From positions 17,118,607-17,182,606 of the forward strand of contig CM026568.1 of the NCBI GenBank assembly GCA_015143295.1: a DNA stretch of 64,000 nucleotides. The letters are read 5' to 3'. Shown here in pieces: positions 32,405-44,637 of this stretch. Both the position numbers and the translations under genes were made by a program. The notes under the pieces are model-generated. The model did not search any database. It saw only the letters and a program-made list of their open reading frames with translations, and was not told the DNA's origin. Numbering within the stretch: position 1 is the stretch's first letter; each line of letters begins with the position of its first letter. The stretch is from Tetracentron sinense. Lineage: Eukaryota > Streptophyta > Magnoliopsida > Trochodendrales > Trochodendraceae.

Positions 32405-32620
32405 CATTATAGGAGATCAAAACTCAACGAGAGTTCAATTGCACCCATAGGTCAACACGTGATATTTATTTTCTAAAACCAAGGTTAATTATTAAATCTA
32501 AGGGTTATTGAATCTTAATTACAGTTAATAGGAGTTAAAAGGAACACGTGTTGACCCATGGGTGCAACTGAACTCGGAGAGAGTTCAATTGCAATGACTG
32601 TGATCCAATCTCGATGGGTT
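32405..32620. repeat. Foldback MITE, family of 43690-44030
   Basis: Ends carry GAGTTCAATTGCACCCATAGG and the inverted CCATGGGTGCAACTGAACTC. The right arm (TTAATTACAGTTAATAGGAG) is longer than the left, which has lost its middle part. Confidence 0.55.
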
Positions 32621-33437
32621 TACGGATAACCTTGTTTGTCCAAAATCACACCGCAACATATCCTAGAGCCAGTTGTTCACAATCACGTACACTAGTCTCC
32701 ATAGGCTGCATTTGTTACTACGCAATTTATTTTCTTTTTTCTCTTCAATGGTGCTGATTATAGTGAGAGGGAATGTGACTGTGCAAGAGAGAGAGATCCT
32801 GCTATTATTGATATGCTTATCTCTCTTTCATCAAATCAATCAAAACCACTTGAACTAATTAAAGTACATAATTTCTGTGCACCATAAAACCAAGAAATTC
32901 ATACTCAAATTCGTCCCGTTTTCATATTTTTTCCTCAATTTTTATTTTTAAATTCTGGTGTTTTTTATATACTAAGATCAATGCAACTTCTAATCCTATT
33001 AAAAATGTCTTGTAGAACCATCAACATATATCATCCCCCAAACCTCCAAACATCTTATAAATTAAAACATGGCTTGGAGATGACGATTAGACCAAAACCC
33101 TGCAGACCCACATGGAAGAACATGCATGAACAGATACCAAACATTATAATTCAGTTAGAAGTTTGCAAATGAAGTAACAGTACTTTTACAAATTTTATTC
33201 TTCTAAATACCATGAAGTTTTCTAACTTGTTAAAGAAAAGGTTTGAGGTACTACAAGCATCAAATGTCTTTCTACAAGCAATAAAAGTGGGCCATTTTTC
33301 TCAAAACAAACAACCATAAGGAAGTTTTCATATACAAGGTTGTAAAGTTTTTGGTGAATTGTCCAAATATTGTTACAAAACTTTAAAGTTGTTGTATCTG
33401 AACTACAAATTACAAGGTGTGGCCCTCTCATGAGGGT
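32621..33437. other. Intergenic, nothing recognised
   Basis: AT-rich, only short chance ORFs. Confidence 0.4.
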
Positions 33438-33442
33438 AGGGA

Positions 33443-34879
33443 TGTTGATTTATGATTTATAAAAAGAACCAGATTTTTTAATTAGATTTGATCAAATAAG
33501 AAAAAGGTTTTAAAGATATGTAATAAAATCATTTGAGGGAGATTTAAATGTGTTTTAATTTTGGGTGAGAAACCCAAGAGTTTGAAAGAAAACTCTTCTA
33601 ACATTTATTAGTCCCACATTGAATAATTAAGAGAATAGAAATCTCTTAATAAGTATTTCCCTCTCCTTAGAGTTTGTTCTCGTGTGTGCACATAGACCAA
33701 GTGTGTGTAAACTAGTGAGATGCATCACACCGAGGGTGACACATGCAGGGCTATGGGCGCAATGAGGCATATTTTGTACTTTGCACATCACTTGGGTCAC
33801 CCAATATTCTTAAGATTAGAAGTCAGATCAATGGTATAGATCTGATCGGGATTGAGATGTTGGCTCGGATTCTGTGATCCGTTACTGATCGTGGGTGGGC
33901 GTCCAGGTTCGAACATGGTAGGCTATTAAATGGGTGAGTTGAGAAACCCAAGAGACTCATTAAATGGGTCGGTTAGGAAGTCCAAGTGGCTCACAGGCCT
34001 AGCCCTTGCATATATAAGGTGAGGATGGAAAAAAGAGTTCGCACAAGTGAGAACTCATATCAGACATTTACTAGATTGAGCGCAGAATGAGAGCCTGAAC
34101 TAGAGAAGAAGATTTAGATCTCTAGACGACTCAAACTAGAGAGTCAGATCAGAGATAGCCAATCTTTGGATTGGATATCCAATATTCCAATACTACACAA
34201 GGGCTTTCCTTGCTAAGGAATAGAATTTGTCCACTCTATTAGGACTAATCTATCCTCTCTTACTAAACAAAGAAGTGATTTGATGGAATAGTCTGGCTGG
34301 TTGAGGACCACTCTGTAATCAAATGGAGCATTCTCTGGATTAACCAAGAGAAGAGCTAGAAATAAGAACTCAGTTAGTGTAGCAATACACCAACCTGTGG
34401 GCACTGTTACCAAATAGAGCCAGTAGACAAAACTGTTTCCAAACAGTATTTCTCATCGGAATCTGATTCTAGAATTTCAGATTATGGTTTTCAAAATCCA
34501 TACAGATACACTTCTGGAATTGTCTTAGAATCGCTCCTAGAGAGTAATTTTGTTCGGTAATCACTTTTAATGATTGCCTAATCTGGTTTATACAATCTAT
34601 GTAGCCAGTTGTTATCCTTATAAAGGGATAACTCAAACCTTAACTAAAATAACAAGTTTCGGCATCCTAAAACGAGCTTAAAGTACAATTACTACCAAAT
34701 AGTGTAAATATGTAATGGAACGGATCGATTCCTAACTAGGTTGAACCTGGGGATAGAGTTGTCTTATTCTCATGCACAAACAAGAGGCTTCAATTATCTT
34801 TAAGAAGCAATTGTTGCACCTCTTAGCCGAATTGATTGTGGTCATTATGTGCAAGATTTTTTAAGTAATCAAACCAACA
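33443..34879. mobile_element. Solo LTR, 1437 bp, perfect TSD
   Basis: Starts TGTTGATTTATG, ends AATCAAACCAACA, flanked by perfect 5-bp duplications AGGGA (33438-33442, 34880-34884). Contains CATATATAAGG (about 34010), a candidate TATA box with leader downstream. No internal retroelement domain, so it is a solo LTR of unknown superfamily. Confidence 0.85.
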
Positions 34880-34884
34880 AGGGA

Positions 34885-35226
34885 GGGGGTTTAGGATACC
34901 ATGGGGGAAATGTATCTCTCGGTGACAAGGCGGAACCCTGATTTTATGGTAGGGGGGAACACAATTGTTGATGAAATTTTTGCATAATGATTAGGTGGGT
35001 ACAAAATATTTTAGGTTTAGGGGATAGGGGTTAGAGGGTGTAGCCCCCAATATTTTTTTTTTGACAACCAAGTTTATGGGTCATTTCATTCATACATTTC
35101 ATACATATCCTATAGGTATTGTTTCTCTTTATTTACGAGAGCAGCTATCCCCTTGCCCTATGGCTATGCCCTATCGAATAATTACATAACATAGTGTAAC
35201 GAATATAACTTGTTTTCAAAAGCATA
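34885..35226. repeat. Degenerate arm of a CAGGGGCGGA-type hAT composite, left
   Basis: AGGCGGAACCCTGATTTT, a GTAGCCCCC block and CAGCTATCC..TGCCCTATGGCTATGCCCTAT recur in the other half (38533-38800) and at 44320-44637. Probably an old hAT-like element split by the PIF/Harbinger insertion. Confidence 0.45.
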
Positions 35227-35527
35227 GAGCATCTCCAACGCTCAGTCAAAAGTACCAGTCAAAGCTAAATTTTAGCTCTGGCTCTTGACCAACACACTCT
35301 GGCGCATAGGTAAAACGATGGTGCAAAATAGCTAATGACTTGAGAAATTGCTTTTTGCCATAATGCCATTTGCCTTTTGACCATTGACTTTTTGCCTTTT
35401 GTTTTTACACTTTTGCCGCAATGGCTATTTTTATCAACGACTATGTTCATCAACGGCTATTTTTTGGTTTAAATTTCTATAAATTTACTCTCATTCTTTG
35501 TAACAACCCTCACACAAATGTGCTCAC

Positions 35528-37023
35528 TGTTGCCCATGTATTGACCCTAGAGGGGGGGTGATTAAGGTCTTGACAAATTTAAAAACTAATTTTCCCTTTT
35601 TTATGCGGAATTAAATTAACAAATCGAATACAACATATCAGTTCTAAAATATATGTAGTAAAGAGAATAAGGTAGAGAGTTAGAGAGAACAAACACCATG
35701 ATGTTTTTCTCGAGGTTCGGTCCCTCGCCTTTCAACTTCCAACTTCAAGGGTTCACCACGATTTTACTCATACAGACTTCTTCCCAGGTGAAGCCCAAAC
35801 CGCTTACAATTTCTCTTACAGGTCAAAATCAAACATTTACAATCTCTCTTCCAAATCGAGACCAAACCATTCATTGCAAGAGCACAACCCTCTCTTGACT
35901 TCTTCGAAGCTACATCTTCAGTTGCAAGAATCTACCGATTCTTGACTTTCCTTTACAAAAGTAGATTTGGATTTACAATCCAAAAGAAAACTCTTAAAAT
36001 GAGCTCGATAAGAGTTAAACAATACTCTAACGAAATCTCTCAAAGAAATGAGTTGAATAGCTCAAATGAGATTTTTAGGGATTTCTAAATTGTGATCGAT
36101 ATTAAAATCAATGTGAATGATTGAGTAGATGATGAGAGTTAATGTATTGATCAAGAGTTGTCTTTTGTTTATTTATGAACTTCTTTTATAACTCTTCATC
36201 TAATATGGGCAGTTGGTGAAACATTAAATGCGAAAAAGGCCGTTGAAAACTAGCCGTTACAGCATTTTCAGAGTTTCGCATGATTTCATAGACGAAATTG
36301 GGTTCTCCAATTCATTTCGTCGCCGAGATCAAAAACAGTGAAGACAGTGAGTTTACTGTCTCCATTTCGTCGCCGAATTCAAAACTCCCCTATGAATTCG
36401 TCGACGAAATCAAAGTAAAAACTCTGATTTCACTCTGGATAAAGACCTTAATGATAGGAATGAATTTCTAGGTCTTTTGGCTTTCTTTTAGCATGATTTT
36501 TATGATTTCCTAGGGTCTTATAATGTCCAATAAACTTTTAGGCACCTATGGTCAATCTATGTATTTGAGCATTCAACTAACCAGATTTTGAGGACTTCTC
36601 ACATAAGTCTTAGACACTCTCATAAAATAAAATTACACTTTTATGTCTTCTTGAGAATTGATCTTCAATTTGATCTTGAATCTTTAGATTTAACTTTGAC
36701 TGTTAGATCTTCTTTTCTTGTTTGGTGATTCAACTTGAATTTTGAGTATGATCTTCAATCTTCATTCTTCACTTGAGTTCAATGACTTGAATTGAATATT
36801 CTTTTTGATGACTTGAACTTGGTTGAATGACTTGTTTAAATAAATTTATTTGATTTTACTTGAACGATTTTGATTCTTTATGTTTTGAAAGATGTGCTAA
36901 TATTCTCATGATCTGTATTTATCAAATACTTAGAAGAATCATTAGTACCATAATTGTCATTCCATTATTATGTTATTGGCAAAATTATTAAGGGTACACA
37001 AATTTGTAACCTTGATGCTAACA
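35528..37023. mobile_element. Solo LTR, Sirevirus-like, 1496 bp
   Basis: Starts TGTTGCCCATGT, ends TTGATGCTAACA, with 5-bp flanks CTCAC/CTCAT (4 of 5). The block GACCCTAGAGGGGGGGTGA near the start, and repeated TTCGTCG(C/A)CGAA words (36290-36410), are typical of Sirevirus-type Copia LTRs. No coding region. Confidence 0.72.
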
Positions 37024-37084
37024 CTCATTTATTTTATACTGTTTTGTTTTCTAAAAACAAAATAGAAGACATTAACATTCAGTT

Positions 37085-38052
37085 AAGCGGGAAAAGGCAT
37101 TCACGGCGGATCAAGATGTGACACTTTGTAATGCTTGATTAAGCATCACCCAAGATCCGGTTGTCGATAACTTTCAAACACAAAAGGATTTTTGGAATCG
37201 AGTATTCCAAAATTACATTGTCAACACTAACAATCAAAGTGAACGAATACTCATTTTTATCCAATGTCGTTGGGGTATAATCATGAAGAATTGCAATAAA
37301 TTCCGTAACCCTATGTTTGGTTGCTGAGAAAATAAGTTAAAACATGGAAAAGAAAAGAAAATGAGATCAAACACAACTAAAAGTTGTATTAGAAATCCAA
37401 AATTTTATTTTCTTTTCCATGCTTTCACCTATTTTCTCGGTAACCAAACATAGCATAAGTGTCTCACACATATAGAAAATAGGCAACAAAGTGGAACAAT
37501 TGAAACGGACAAGGTGAGATTTCTACTTTTTTTTTTTTTTAATAACTAATTTATTCATAATTTATCTAATTTTTTTACCCATATTTAGGTTCTTTAAGCA
37601 AAATTATTGTATTGTGAGCTTGAGAAAAAAGTTTTTTCTTTGGAACATTGTTGGGCAATCTTGTAACATAGAATGAAGTGGCAAAATATAGGGGCCCATC
37701 AAAGACTCCTAAAACGACCACCTCCTTCACCCCCCCCCCCCCCCCCCCCCTCAATCCTAAATCCTCATACTCCTCTCAGATTCCTAACACACTCATTTCT
37801 CTCGACTCCAATCAAGATCCAATCGGAGATAGCTTTGACTCTCCAATAACAAAAAGGCCTAGCGGAAGAAAATCTGAAAAAGAATCACGTAGAAAGAGCA
37901 AGATAGCAAATACTTCGAACTCTCACTTTTGTGATTTGATAGAAACATTTAACAAACATGCAGAAAATATTGAAGAAAGAACAGCTCGTAATGAAAAAAT
38001 AAGACTAAGGGTAATGAAACAGATGAATGAAATGGAACAAAGAGAAAGATGA
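37085..38052 (+). pseudogene. PIF/Harbinger ORF1 (Myb/SANT-like, NAM-associated)
   Basis: N-terminal part (about 37095-37320): FTADQDVTLCNA, a stop, LSITQDPVVDNFQTQKDFWN and ...IQCRWGIIMKNCNKF, the usual Myb/SANT-like trihelix of PIF ORF1 proteins. A MITE (about 37306-37457) and an intron-like AT-rich stretch follow. An FSLEHCWAIL segment (about 37630) then leads to the C-terminal part (37678-38052) with a Pro tract, KRPSGRKSEKESRRKSK and an amphipathic, charged helix (RNEKIRLRVMKQMNEMEQRE). The Pro tract is encoded by a run of 21 C (37730-37750). Broken by a stop and insertions. Confidence 0.68.
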
Positions 38053-38532
38053 TATAATTATAAATATGGACATCTCCAATATGGAGCCTCAGTTGCATTC
38101 TTATTATCAATAGCGCAAGAATGAAATTTATGCCAAAATAATGGCACATTCAACAAACTCTGATTTTTATGATCCTATTCCTTCTTCTCCATAATTATGT
38201 ATTTTGTTTTGTTTTGTAGTATGTAACTTTATGTATGTTTTTATGTAATCTTGAATTAAATTAATGAATTGAAGTTTTCCAAGATATCAAGTATCGCATT
38301 AAGAATTTTTTTAATTCAAAGTACAAAGTACAATCGAAATAAAAATACACCTAGCTAAAAGGGGAAATAAAAATGCACCTGGCTAAAATGTTTTGTTGAT
38401 GAAAAAATAATGAAATTTTTTTTTAAAAGCATCATTGGAGCGTCAATGCCAAATTATAGCTTTTTGGCACTGTAGCAGTGTCAAAAAATGGCTTTGCCAA
38501 AGGGAAAAATGGCTTTGCCACTGGAGATGCTC

Positions 38533-38800
38533 TTCGAGCTCTACTTGCCCAATGGCTATGCCCTATTAAATTATTTTTTTGAAAAATTTAAAGGAAGAGT
38601 TGCCTCTTTGTCCAATGTCTATGGGCTATTAAATAATTAAAATATAAGATAAAAGAAATTTGTTTCAAAAGTTCAATGGGGGGCAACTGCTCATACTTTG
38701 CCTTAATAAAAAAAAATATCAAAAGCTAGGGGGGGCACTTACCCCCAAGCCCCATGCTATGCCTTATCACTAGTAAAACAAAAATCAAAGGTTTAGGAGG
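38533..38800. repeat. Degenerate hAT composite arm, right
   Basis: Repeats TGCCCAATGGCTATGCCCTAT and GGGGGGCAACTGCTC blocks that match the 34885-35226 arm and 44320-44470. Confidence 0.4.
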
Positions 38801-39340
38801 GGGGTGGGGCATGTGTACCTAGGCCCTCCTCGTCTTTTGCTGCCCCACTTTCTTAGCCCGATCCAGCTTCAAAACTCTGGGTTTCGGGCGAGCCAGGAAA
38901 GCGGTGGGAGGAGATCGGAATGTACCTAGAGGCCAGAAAAGGCACTTGCAGACTATGAACTCCTTTTTTCGGGAAGTGGTCTCCTTTTCCCGAGCTATGT
39001 CCCTTGGTTTGATTCTTAATCATTGGAGTCCTTTCCTGTCTTTCTCAAATATGAAAGACCGGATTGGCTGCTAAACTAAGCGGAGATTATCATCAAGGGG
39101 CTTCCTACAGGCTTTGACAGGTCTTTAGGAATGGCTAGAGAGAACCCTAAAATTAGAAAACTATTAGGAGTCAATAGTTTTGTTAATGTTCCGGTAGGTG
39201 TTAGCCTTTTGAGTTAGAATATTAAGAGGAATCCCTTAATTTAGCAAAGGACAATTCCTTGGCTCCGCTCCTACTCGGTGTGTGGCAAGTATGAATCCAC
39301 TCATTATTTCTAACATAGATAAATAATGCAATGTAAAAAA
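38801..39340. other. Intergenic, nothing recognised
   Basis: No gene or bounded repeat seen. Confidence 0.4.
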
Positions 39341-39344
39341 AAAA

Positions 39345-39537
39345 AATCAACTCTGAACAAGAGCTCCGATTAACTAGAGCAGCCCAAAATATACCTTGAT
39401 AGGAGTATTTTGGGAATTAAAGAAAAAAATTAGTTGACCAAGATACCTTTTTTATTTGTAATTTTCAATCTACCACTGCCATAATGCATATTTTGGGTTG
39501 CTCCGGTTAACTCTTCAACCGGAGCTCCTGTTCATAG
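39345..39537. repeat. Foldback MITE
   Basis: Arms CTCTGAACAAGAGCTCCG...GCAGCCCAAAATAT and inverted CTATGAACAGGAGCTCCGG...GCAACCCAAAATAT. Target duplication unresolved. Confidence 0.6.
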
Positions 39538-40316
39538 TTAAATCTCAGAAAATAAGAAGCTTCAAAGGACTGCTTGTTTGAGAATTTTTTTTAAAAAAAG
39601 TCATTTTCTCTGCTTTGTAGTTTGTGTTTCTTGTTGTTTATGAAAGTTTCATATCTATCAATGATAAAAGTGAGGGCACATGATTAGAGCCTACCAAAAA
39701 AAAGGTGAGGGCACATGGGTGCATGTGCAGTGCATAGACAATTTAAGGGGAGCAACTTTTAAAAAGGAGATTAATTAAATCAATTGATTCAAAGAAAAAG
39801 GATTTGAAGAAAGAAAATGCATAGACAGATAAAGCTGGAAAAGGGAATGGGATAAGTACTAAAACACTTAGGCTCAGTTCTTTTAGTGAAATTTTTAAAA
39901 GTCTGGAACATTAATATTTTGGAGCAAAAGGCAAGAGTCTAGGACAAGAGGAGAGGGGGTTTCATCAAGTTCAATTTAATTAGAAGTTTCACATGAATGA
40001 AACTTAAAAAATTCAAAAAATTTTGTGAAACTTAGAAGTTCCATATTTGTAGAACTTTTGCACCTAAGGAATAATATAGTTCTAGACATTCACAAAAATT
40101 ATGCATAAAACAATGAAAGTTCTAGACTTTAAAAGTTCCACCAAAAGAACGGAGCCCTATGATTCATATGGGGATTAATACTTAGGTTTCTTAAATCAAT
40201 CAAAGAGTCGTGCGAGCTGAGCAGATCTACCATTGTGGCGGTGCATGAAGCGGCACACAGCGACATGCACAACATCTGCCACCACCTTTTAAGTGTAACA
40301 AGGGTGTCACAAATAC
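39538..40316. other. Intergenic, nothing recognised
   Basis: A GTGAGGGCACATG word is repeated at about 39671 and 39706. No gene seen. Confidence 0.4.
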
Positions 40317-40319
40317 TAA

Positions 40320-40615
40320 GGGGGCATTTGGTAACTCTAAATTAAATAGGTAGCTTATTTGAAAATTGAGCTTATTTAGGCTTTAGAGTAATAAGTCAAA
40401 GTTTACTTGTATGTCTATTTTTTATTTTTTTTTGAAGTAGAGGTTTTACCTCTAAAGTAATAAGTAAACTTAAGTTTTTTTTCCTTTAGAGGGAAAACTT
40501 CTACTTCAAAAAAATTAGACATTCAATTAAACTTTAAATTAACAAACGAAAGTCCAAATAAGCTCAATTTTCAAATAAACTAGCTCTATTTAGTTTAGAG
40601 TTATCAAATGCCCTC
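40320..40615. mobile_element. Tourist-like MITE (PIF/Harbinger), 296 bp
   Basis: Ends GGGGGCATTTGGTAACTCTA and GAGGGCATTTGATAACTCTA (reverse complement). The TAA trinucleotide duplication (40317-40319, 40616-40618) fits PIF/Harbinger. Arms extend inward as CTTATTTGAAAATTGAGCTT. Confidence 0.85.
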
Positions 40616-40618
40616 TAA

Positions 40619-41126
40619 GAGGGTCCATGCCGATCCATTCCATTTTAGTTTTTACAATGTGGGGGATAGAAATCATGCCACACTTAGTTGAGTGAGCCCC
40701 TCTTTCAAAATTTTGAGGACCGTTCATAACATTTACTTCTTTTTTATCTCTTTATTTATTTATATATCATTTGCATCATTATTATTATAATCATTATCAT
40801 CAATGGCTTATCCAAATAAGAACGAACTCTCTTTATGAGTGGAAAGAGTAAAGAGAGTGAAAGAGTGTTGGTGCAAAACACTTGTCTTTCTCTTAATGTC
40901 TTTCTCTTAATGGTGACAATAACACATGCCCATGAAGAAAGTCATCAGGTTTAAAAGGGAGTGTAATGAGCAATACGCATCCAAATAATTTGAGATCGGT
41001 AACACTAATTCTATTGGGCAAATTTTTTGTTAAGGGTACTAAACACAATGCACATACACAGGCCAACAACACACTAGTTAAAAAAAACATGTTTTTCAAA
41101 TTTCATATATATATGGATAGCTTAGG
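40619..41126. other. Intergenic, nothing recognised
   Basis: No gene or repeat boundary found. Confidence 0.4.
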
Positions 41127-41134
41127 GTGGAATG

Positions 41135-41664
41135 TTGGGCTGTCAAAGGGCCGGGTACAGGCAGGGTCGGGGTCAACCCTAGCCCTACCCTTCCCTATAA
41201 GAGTAAGGCCCTAGCCCAGCCCTAGCCCTTCAAGGGCTGGGGTTGATTGGACCCTAGTCCTGCCCTCAAGGGCTAGGGCCGAGCTGGGGCAAACCAAAGG
41301 GCCGGAAGAGAGCGAGATTTTGTTCAAGAAAACCATTCAAATAGGTGATACAATCATACAACATATTGAACTCGTGAAAAAATTTGTGATGACGTTTAAG
41401 AAAAATTGGTATATAAAGAGGTTTGGTTATGAATTAATGAATATAGCCCATATTAATATCATTAATGAGGGTTATATTAGTAATTTTAGAACTTAAATTA
41501 AGTATTCTTAAAAAGGGGAGGGCAGGCCGGGCCTGGAAGGGTCGGGCAGGGGTCAACCCTAGCCTGACCCTATTGAAGAAGGGCTTCTTGGTTTTGGGCC
41601 CTACCTAGCCCAAGGTCCAAAGAAGGGCTGGGTAACCTTTGACTAGGGCTTTTTGACAGGCCTA
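41135..41664. mobile_element. Non-autonomous hAT, deletion derivative of the 53280 family
   Basis: Ends TTGGGCTGTCAAAGGGCCGG and TAGGCCTGTCAAAAAGCCC (reverse complement); 8-bp flanks GTGGAATG/GCGGAATG (7 of 8). Subterminal CCCTAGCCC and GGGCCGGGC words are the same as in the 6.5-kb hAT. The interior is unrelated AT-rich sequence with no transposase. Confidence 0.86.
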
Positions 41665-41909
41665 GCGGAATGTTAACAATATGCCCACATATTTAGAGTA
41701 TGACACAGACACTACTCAGCCGCCAGATGCTACCCAACATTGATGACATGATCTGTCTTTATGTTTCACGCACCTACTTTTCTTTTTGTGATTGCCCTCG
41801 TGGTTAGGGTCATTTGTGTAATATTAAACATTGAGATGATCAACTCATTTATTTTTGTATACGTAGATTGATACTTTATGTTTAGTTTTTATTTGGATTT
41901 TATCTTTTC

Positions 41910-41912
<3 letters not shown>

Positions 41913-41970
<58 letters not shown>
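41913..41970. repeat. (AT)n microsatellite
   Basis: Unbroken AT dinucleotide run of about 29 units. Confidence 0.95.
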
Positions 41971-41972
<2 letters not shown>

Positions 41973-42044
41973 TTGTCTTTAAAAATAGGTAACAAAGTGA
42001 CAGGCATACAACTTCTGCATATAGGTCCTATTTTTTTTTTTTAC

Positions 42045-42475
42045 AGGAATTACCCACGGAAATATTACCGTGGGTAATGTATTAAAAAATATATATATTA
42101 TTACCAACGATCATTTTGCCGTTCCTACACATTCAATACCAACGGAAATAATCTCGTTGGTATACATGATATATAGTCACGGTATTATTTCCGTGGGTAT
42201 TGAATGTATTGCAACGGTCACATAAACGTGAGTATATATTTTAGTGGTATAAATAATATAGCCACGGTATTATTTCCGTGGGTATAAATAATATATAGCC
42301 ACGGTACCATTTCCGTGGGCAATAATACGTAGTCACAATACAATTTCCGTGGGTATATATTGTGTTTATTAGCCACGGCACCGACGGATACTATTCGGTG
42401 GCTAGAACTTATTCCAACAGAAACGGTGATACTACCCACGGTTAGAAACTGTGGGTAAAACCTTCACCCGTCGGG
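42045..42475. repeat. Array of CCGTGGGTA / TACCCACGG inverted words
   Basis: About ten copies of TTTCCGTGGG(T/C)A, GCCACGGTA or their complements at about 20-60 bp spacing. This resembles the subterminal region of a CACTA element, but no CACTA terminus was found. Confidence 0.55.
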
Positions 42476-42857
42476 TCTGAAATTCTTTACGTGAATAGGC
42501 ACGTAACAGTTTCATGGCAAGAAAATCTGAATCTCTGGATATGGACTTGCCGGAGATTGAAAATTGTCCAGTCAAGCAGGTCGCTGAGACTGAAAACTTT
42601 GGCCAATATCAGTTGCTGCTGCTGTCTTTCTCAACCAGAAAGCTATGAAAAGCCGCTGCCTTCCCCATCCAAACTCGTCGGAAGCCTCCGTCCAACCCCA
42701 CTTCACCTTCTCCTTGGTTCATGTCCAAACCAGGTATACATGTGTGGTCACCTACGCTTTTAAAAAAAAAACTGTTGGGACATCGCTGAAACGGCCTTTA
42801 AAGTCACCACTTTGCCTTATGGTTCGTCTTTTCCTTTTTTTTTTTTTGGTTGGGGAC
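42476..42857. other. Intergenic, nothing recognised
   Basis: Small ORFs only, none recognised. Confidence 0.35.
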
Positions 42858-43010
42858 TTTGCTACTGAGACCCCCTTAGGGCCGAGACCATCAAAACCAT
42901 GCTCTAAGAGCATTGGATTTTTGGAGGGGCCCATTTCACATAGTAGGCCCTACCTGAAATATCATGCGCTTAGAATATGGTCTCGGTGGTCTCAGCCCTA
43001 CGGGGGCCTT
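42858..43010. repeat. Small foldback MITE
   Basis: Arms GGGCCGAGACCATC...GCTCTAAGAGCA and the inverted TGCGCTTAGAATATGGTCTCGG. Boundaries approximate. Confidence 0.55.
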
Positions 43011-43542
43011 TGGTTAACTCAACTACACGACAAGGCCATAGCTGAGTTATCATTTTGTTTTTGTGAGTACTGTTAGTGTGTAACTCAAATACACACAACA
43101 CGTCATGGTGACCCTATCACTTAAGCTAACTAGAGAGAGAGAGAGAGAGAGAGAGCTCTTAGTTGTTTCATGCATTAAAAAGGCATTATCTTTGCTGTTG
43201 GAGTCAAATATGTAGCCCCATCTGAAATCTCCTTTGCATTCTTCTTGTTTCAAAAAAAATTTGTAATTGAGTGAGTCCCATAGAGGCCCTTTGAAAGCCC
43301 ATTGAGACGCATGCTCGTTCAAGGCACCTTTTCTCGGCCTATAGAGGCTCATATATATTTCAAGTCCATAGACTATTGTTTTCAAGGCTTTTTTTTTTCA
43401 GGCTCATAATGATCCATATAGATCAACTTATCAAGCCTATAGAGGCACACTTTTCTCCCATAGAGGCTCCATATATTTGGCCCATAGTGGCCGGTATCAT
43501 GGCGCCAGAGGTCCGTATCTTTGACCCATAGAGACTCATGTC
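43011..43542. repeat. GA microsatellite and CCATAGAGGCTC repeats
   Basis: (GA)n at about 43131-43155. From 43270 a degenerate CC(C/T)ATAGAGGCTC word recurs roughly every 40-60 bp, and once more just past the hAT at 44667. The flanking repeat therefore predates the insertion at 43543. Confidence 0.5.
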
Positions 43543-44637
43543 CAGGCAGAGGCGAGGGAGGGCTTGGGGGCACATGCCCCCCTAAACTTTTGAATTTTTT
43601 TTAAAAATGTTTAGATATGTATAGCATAGCATGGGTATGGGCATGGGCATGGGCAAGGGCAAGGGCATGGGCATGGAGGTGGATGGAGATCCAATCACAA
43701 CCAATTGCAATTGAACTCGGTGAGAGTTCAATCACACCTACATGCCAACACATGTCCCTTTTAACCCATATTAACTATGGTTAAGATTCACTAACCTTTG
43801 GGGTTCAACAATATAACTTTAGTTTTTTTTAATATAGTAAAAAAATATTAACCCTAAGGGTTAAAAATTCTTAACTAGAGTTTAATATTTTTATAAAAGC
43901 TAAGGTTATATTGTTGAATTCCAAGGGTTAGTAAATCTTAACCACGGTTAATAGGAGTTAAAAGGGAGACATGTGTTGGCTAATGGGTGTGATTGAACTC
44001 TCCCTGAGTTCAATTGTGATTCGATATCAGATGGGTGCCCCTCATCTTTTGATTTTTTTTAAAAAAAAGTTTACTAAGGACTTAAAATCCTTATAAGTTA
44101 TAACTGGACTCCTTGGAGCCGGTTACAACCCACAGGCCAACACATGCCCCTTTTAATACCTCTTGATTGTGATTAAAATTCATTAACCCTTAGGGTTCTA
44201 CCACCTAACCTTGGTTTTTAGAAGGAAAAAATTAACTCTAATATTAAAGTTGTTAACTAAAGTTAAAGACTTTTCTGTTGTAACTGAACTCTTAGGATTT
44301 TGGTTATAACCGTAAAAGATTTGTCATGGGGCAGCTGTCCTATGGAATTTTCAAAAAAAAAAAATCTTCTAATTATTTAATAGGGCGTAATCATTGGACA
44401 ATGGGGCAACTGCTCCTTAAACTTTTCCAAAACAAAATAATATTGTATTATTTAATAGGGCATAGTTATAGGATAAAGGAACAACTACTCATGTAAACAA
44501 AGAGAAACAATACCTATAAGATATGTACAAAATGACCCAAAAACCTAGTCATCAAAAAATTCGGGGACTCAGCCCCCGAACCCCTATCCCTTCAACCAAA
44601 TGTGCCCCCCTACAACAAATTCCTAGCTCCGACCTAG
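43543..44637. mobile_element. hAT-like composite of about 1.1 kb with foldback cores
   Basis: Ends CAGGCAGAGGCGAGGGAGGG and CTAGGTCGGAGCTAGG (right, reverse complement); 8-bp flanks CTCATGTC/CTCATTTC (7 of 8). Inner region holds two foldback repeats: 43690-44030 (GAACTCGGTGAGAGTTCAAT arms, long GGTTAAGATTCAC hairpin) and about 44085-44315 (GGAGCCGGTTACAAC to TTGGTTATAACCG). Confidence 0.7.
43690..44030. repeat. Foldback MITE with long arms
   Basis: Outer AATTGAACTC...GAGTTCAATCACA, then CACATGTCCCTTTTAA and TTAACTATGGTTAAGATTC on the left. The right arm is the near-exact inverse (GAATCTTAACCACGG analogue, TTAAAAGGGAGACATGTG). Arms of about 140 bp. Confidence 0.7.

Larger units (their letters stand above)
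35227..38532. mobile_element. PIF/Harbinger element, with ORF1 remnant and a solo LTR
   Basis: Inverted ends GAGCATCTCCAACG and GAGCATCTCCAGTGG (right, reverse complement). Inside are an ORF1-type Myb/SANT plus NAM-associated pseudogene, a solo LTR (35528-37023) and a small foldback MITE (about 37306-37457). No DDE transposase is present. A TWA target duplication was not found, which lowers certainty about the exact ends. Confidence 0.65.

Noticed and set aside
42645-43076. 143-codon ORF
   Set aside because: Runs through a foldback MITE and a poly-T run; no domain seen.
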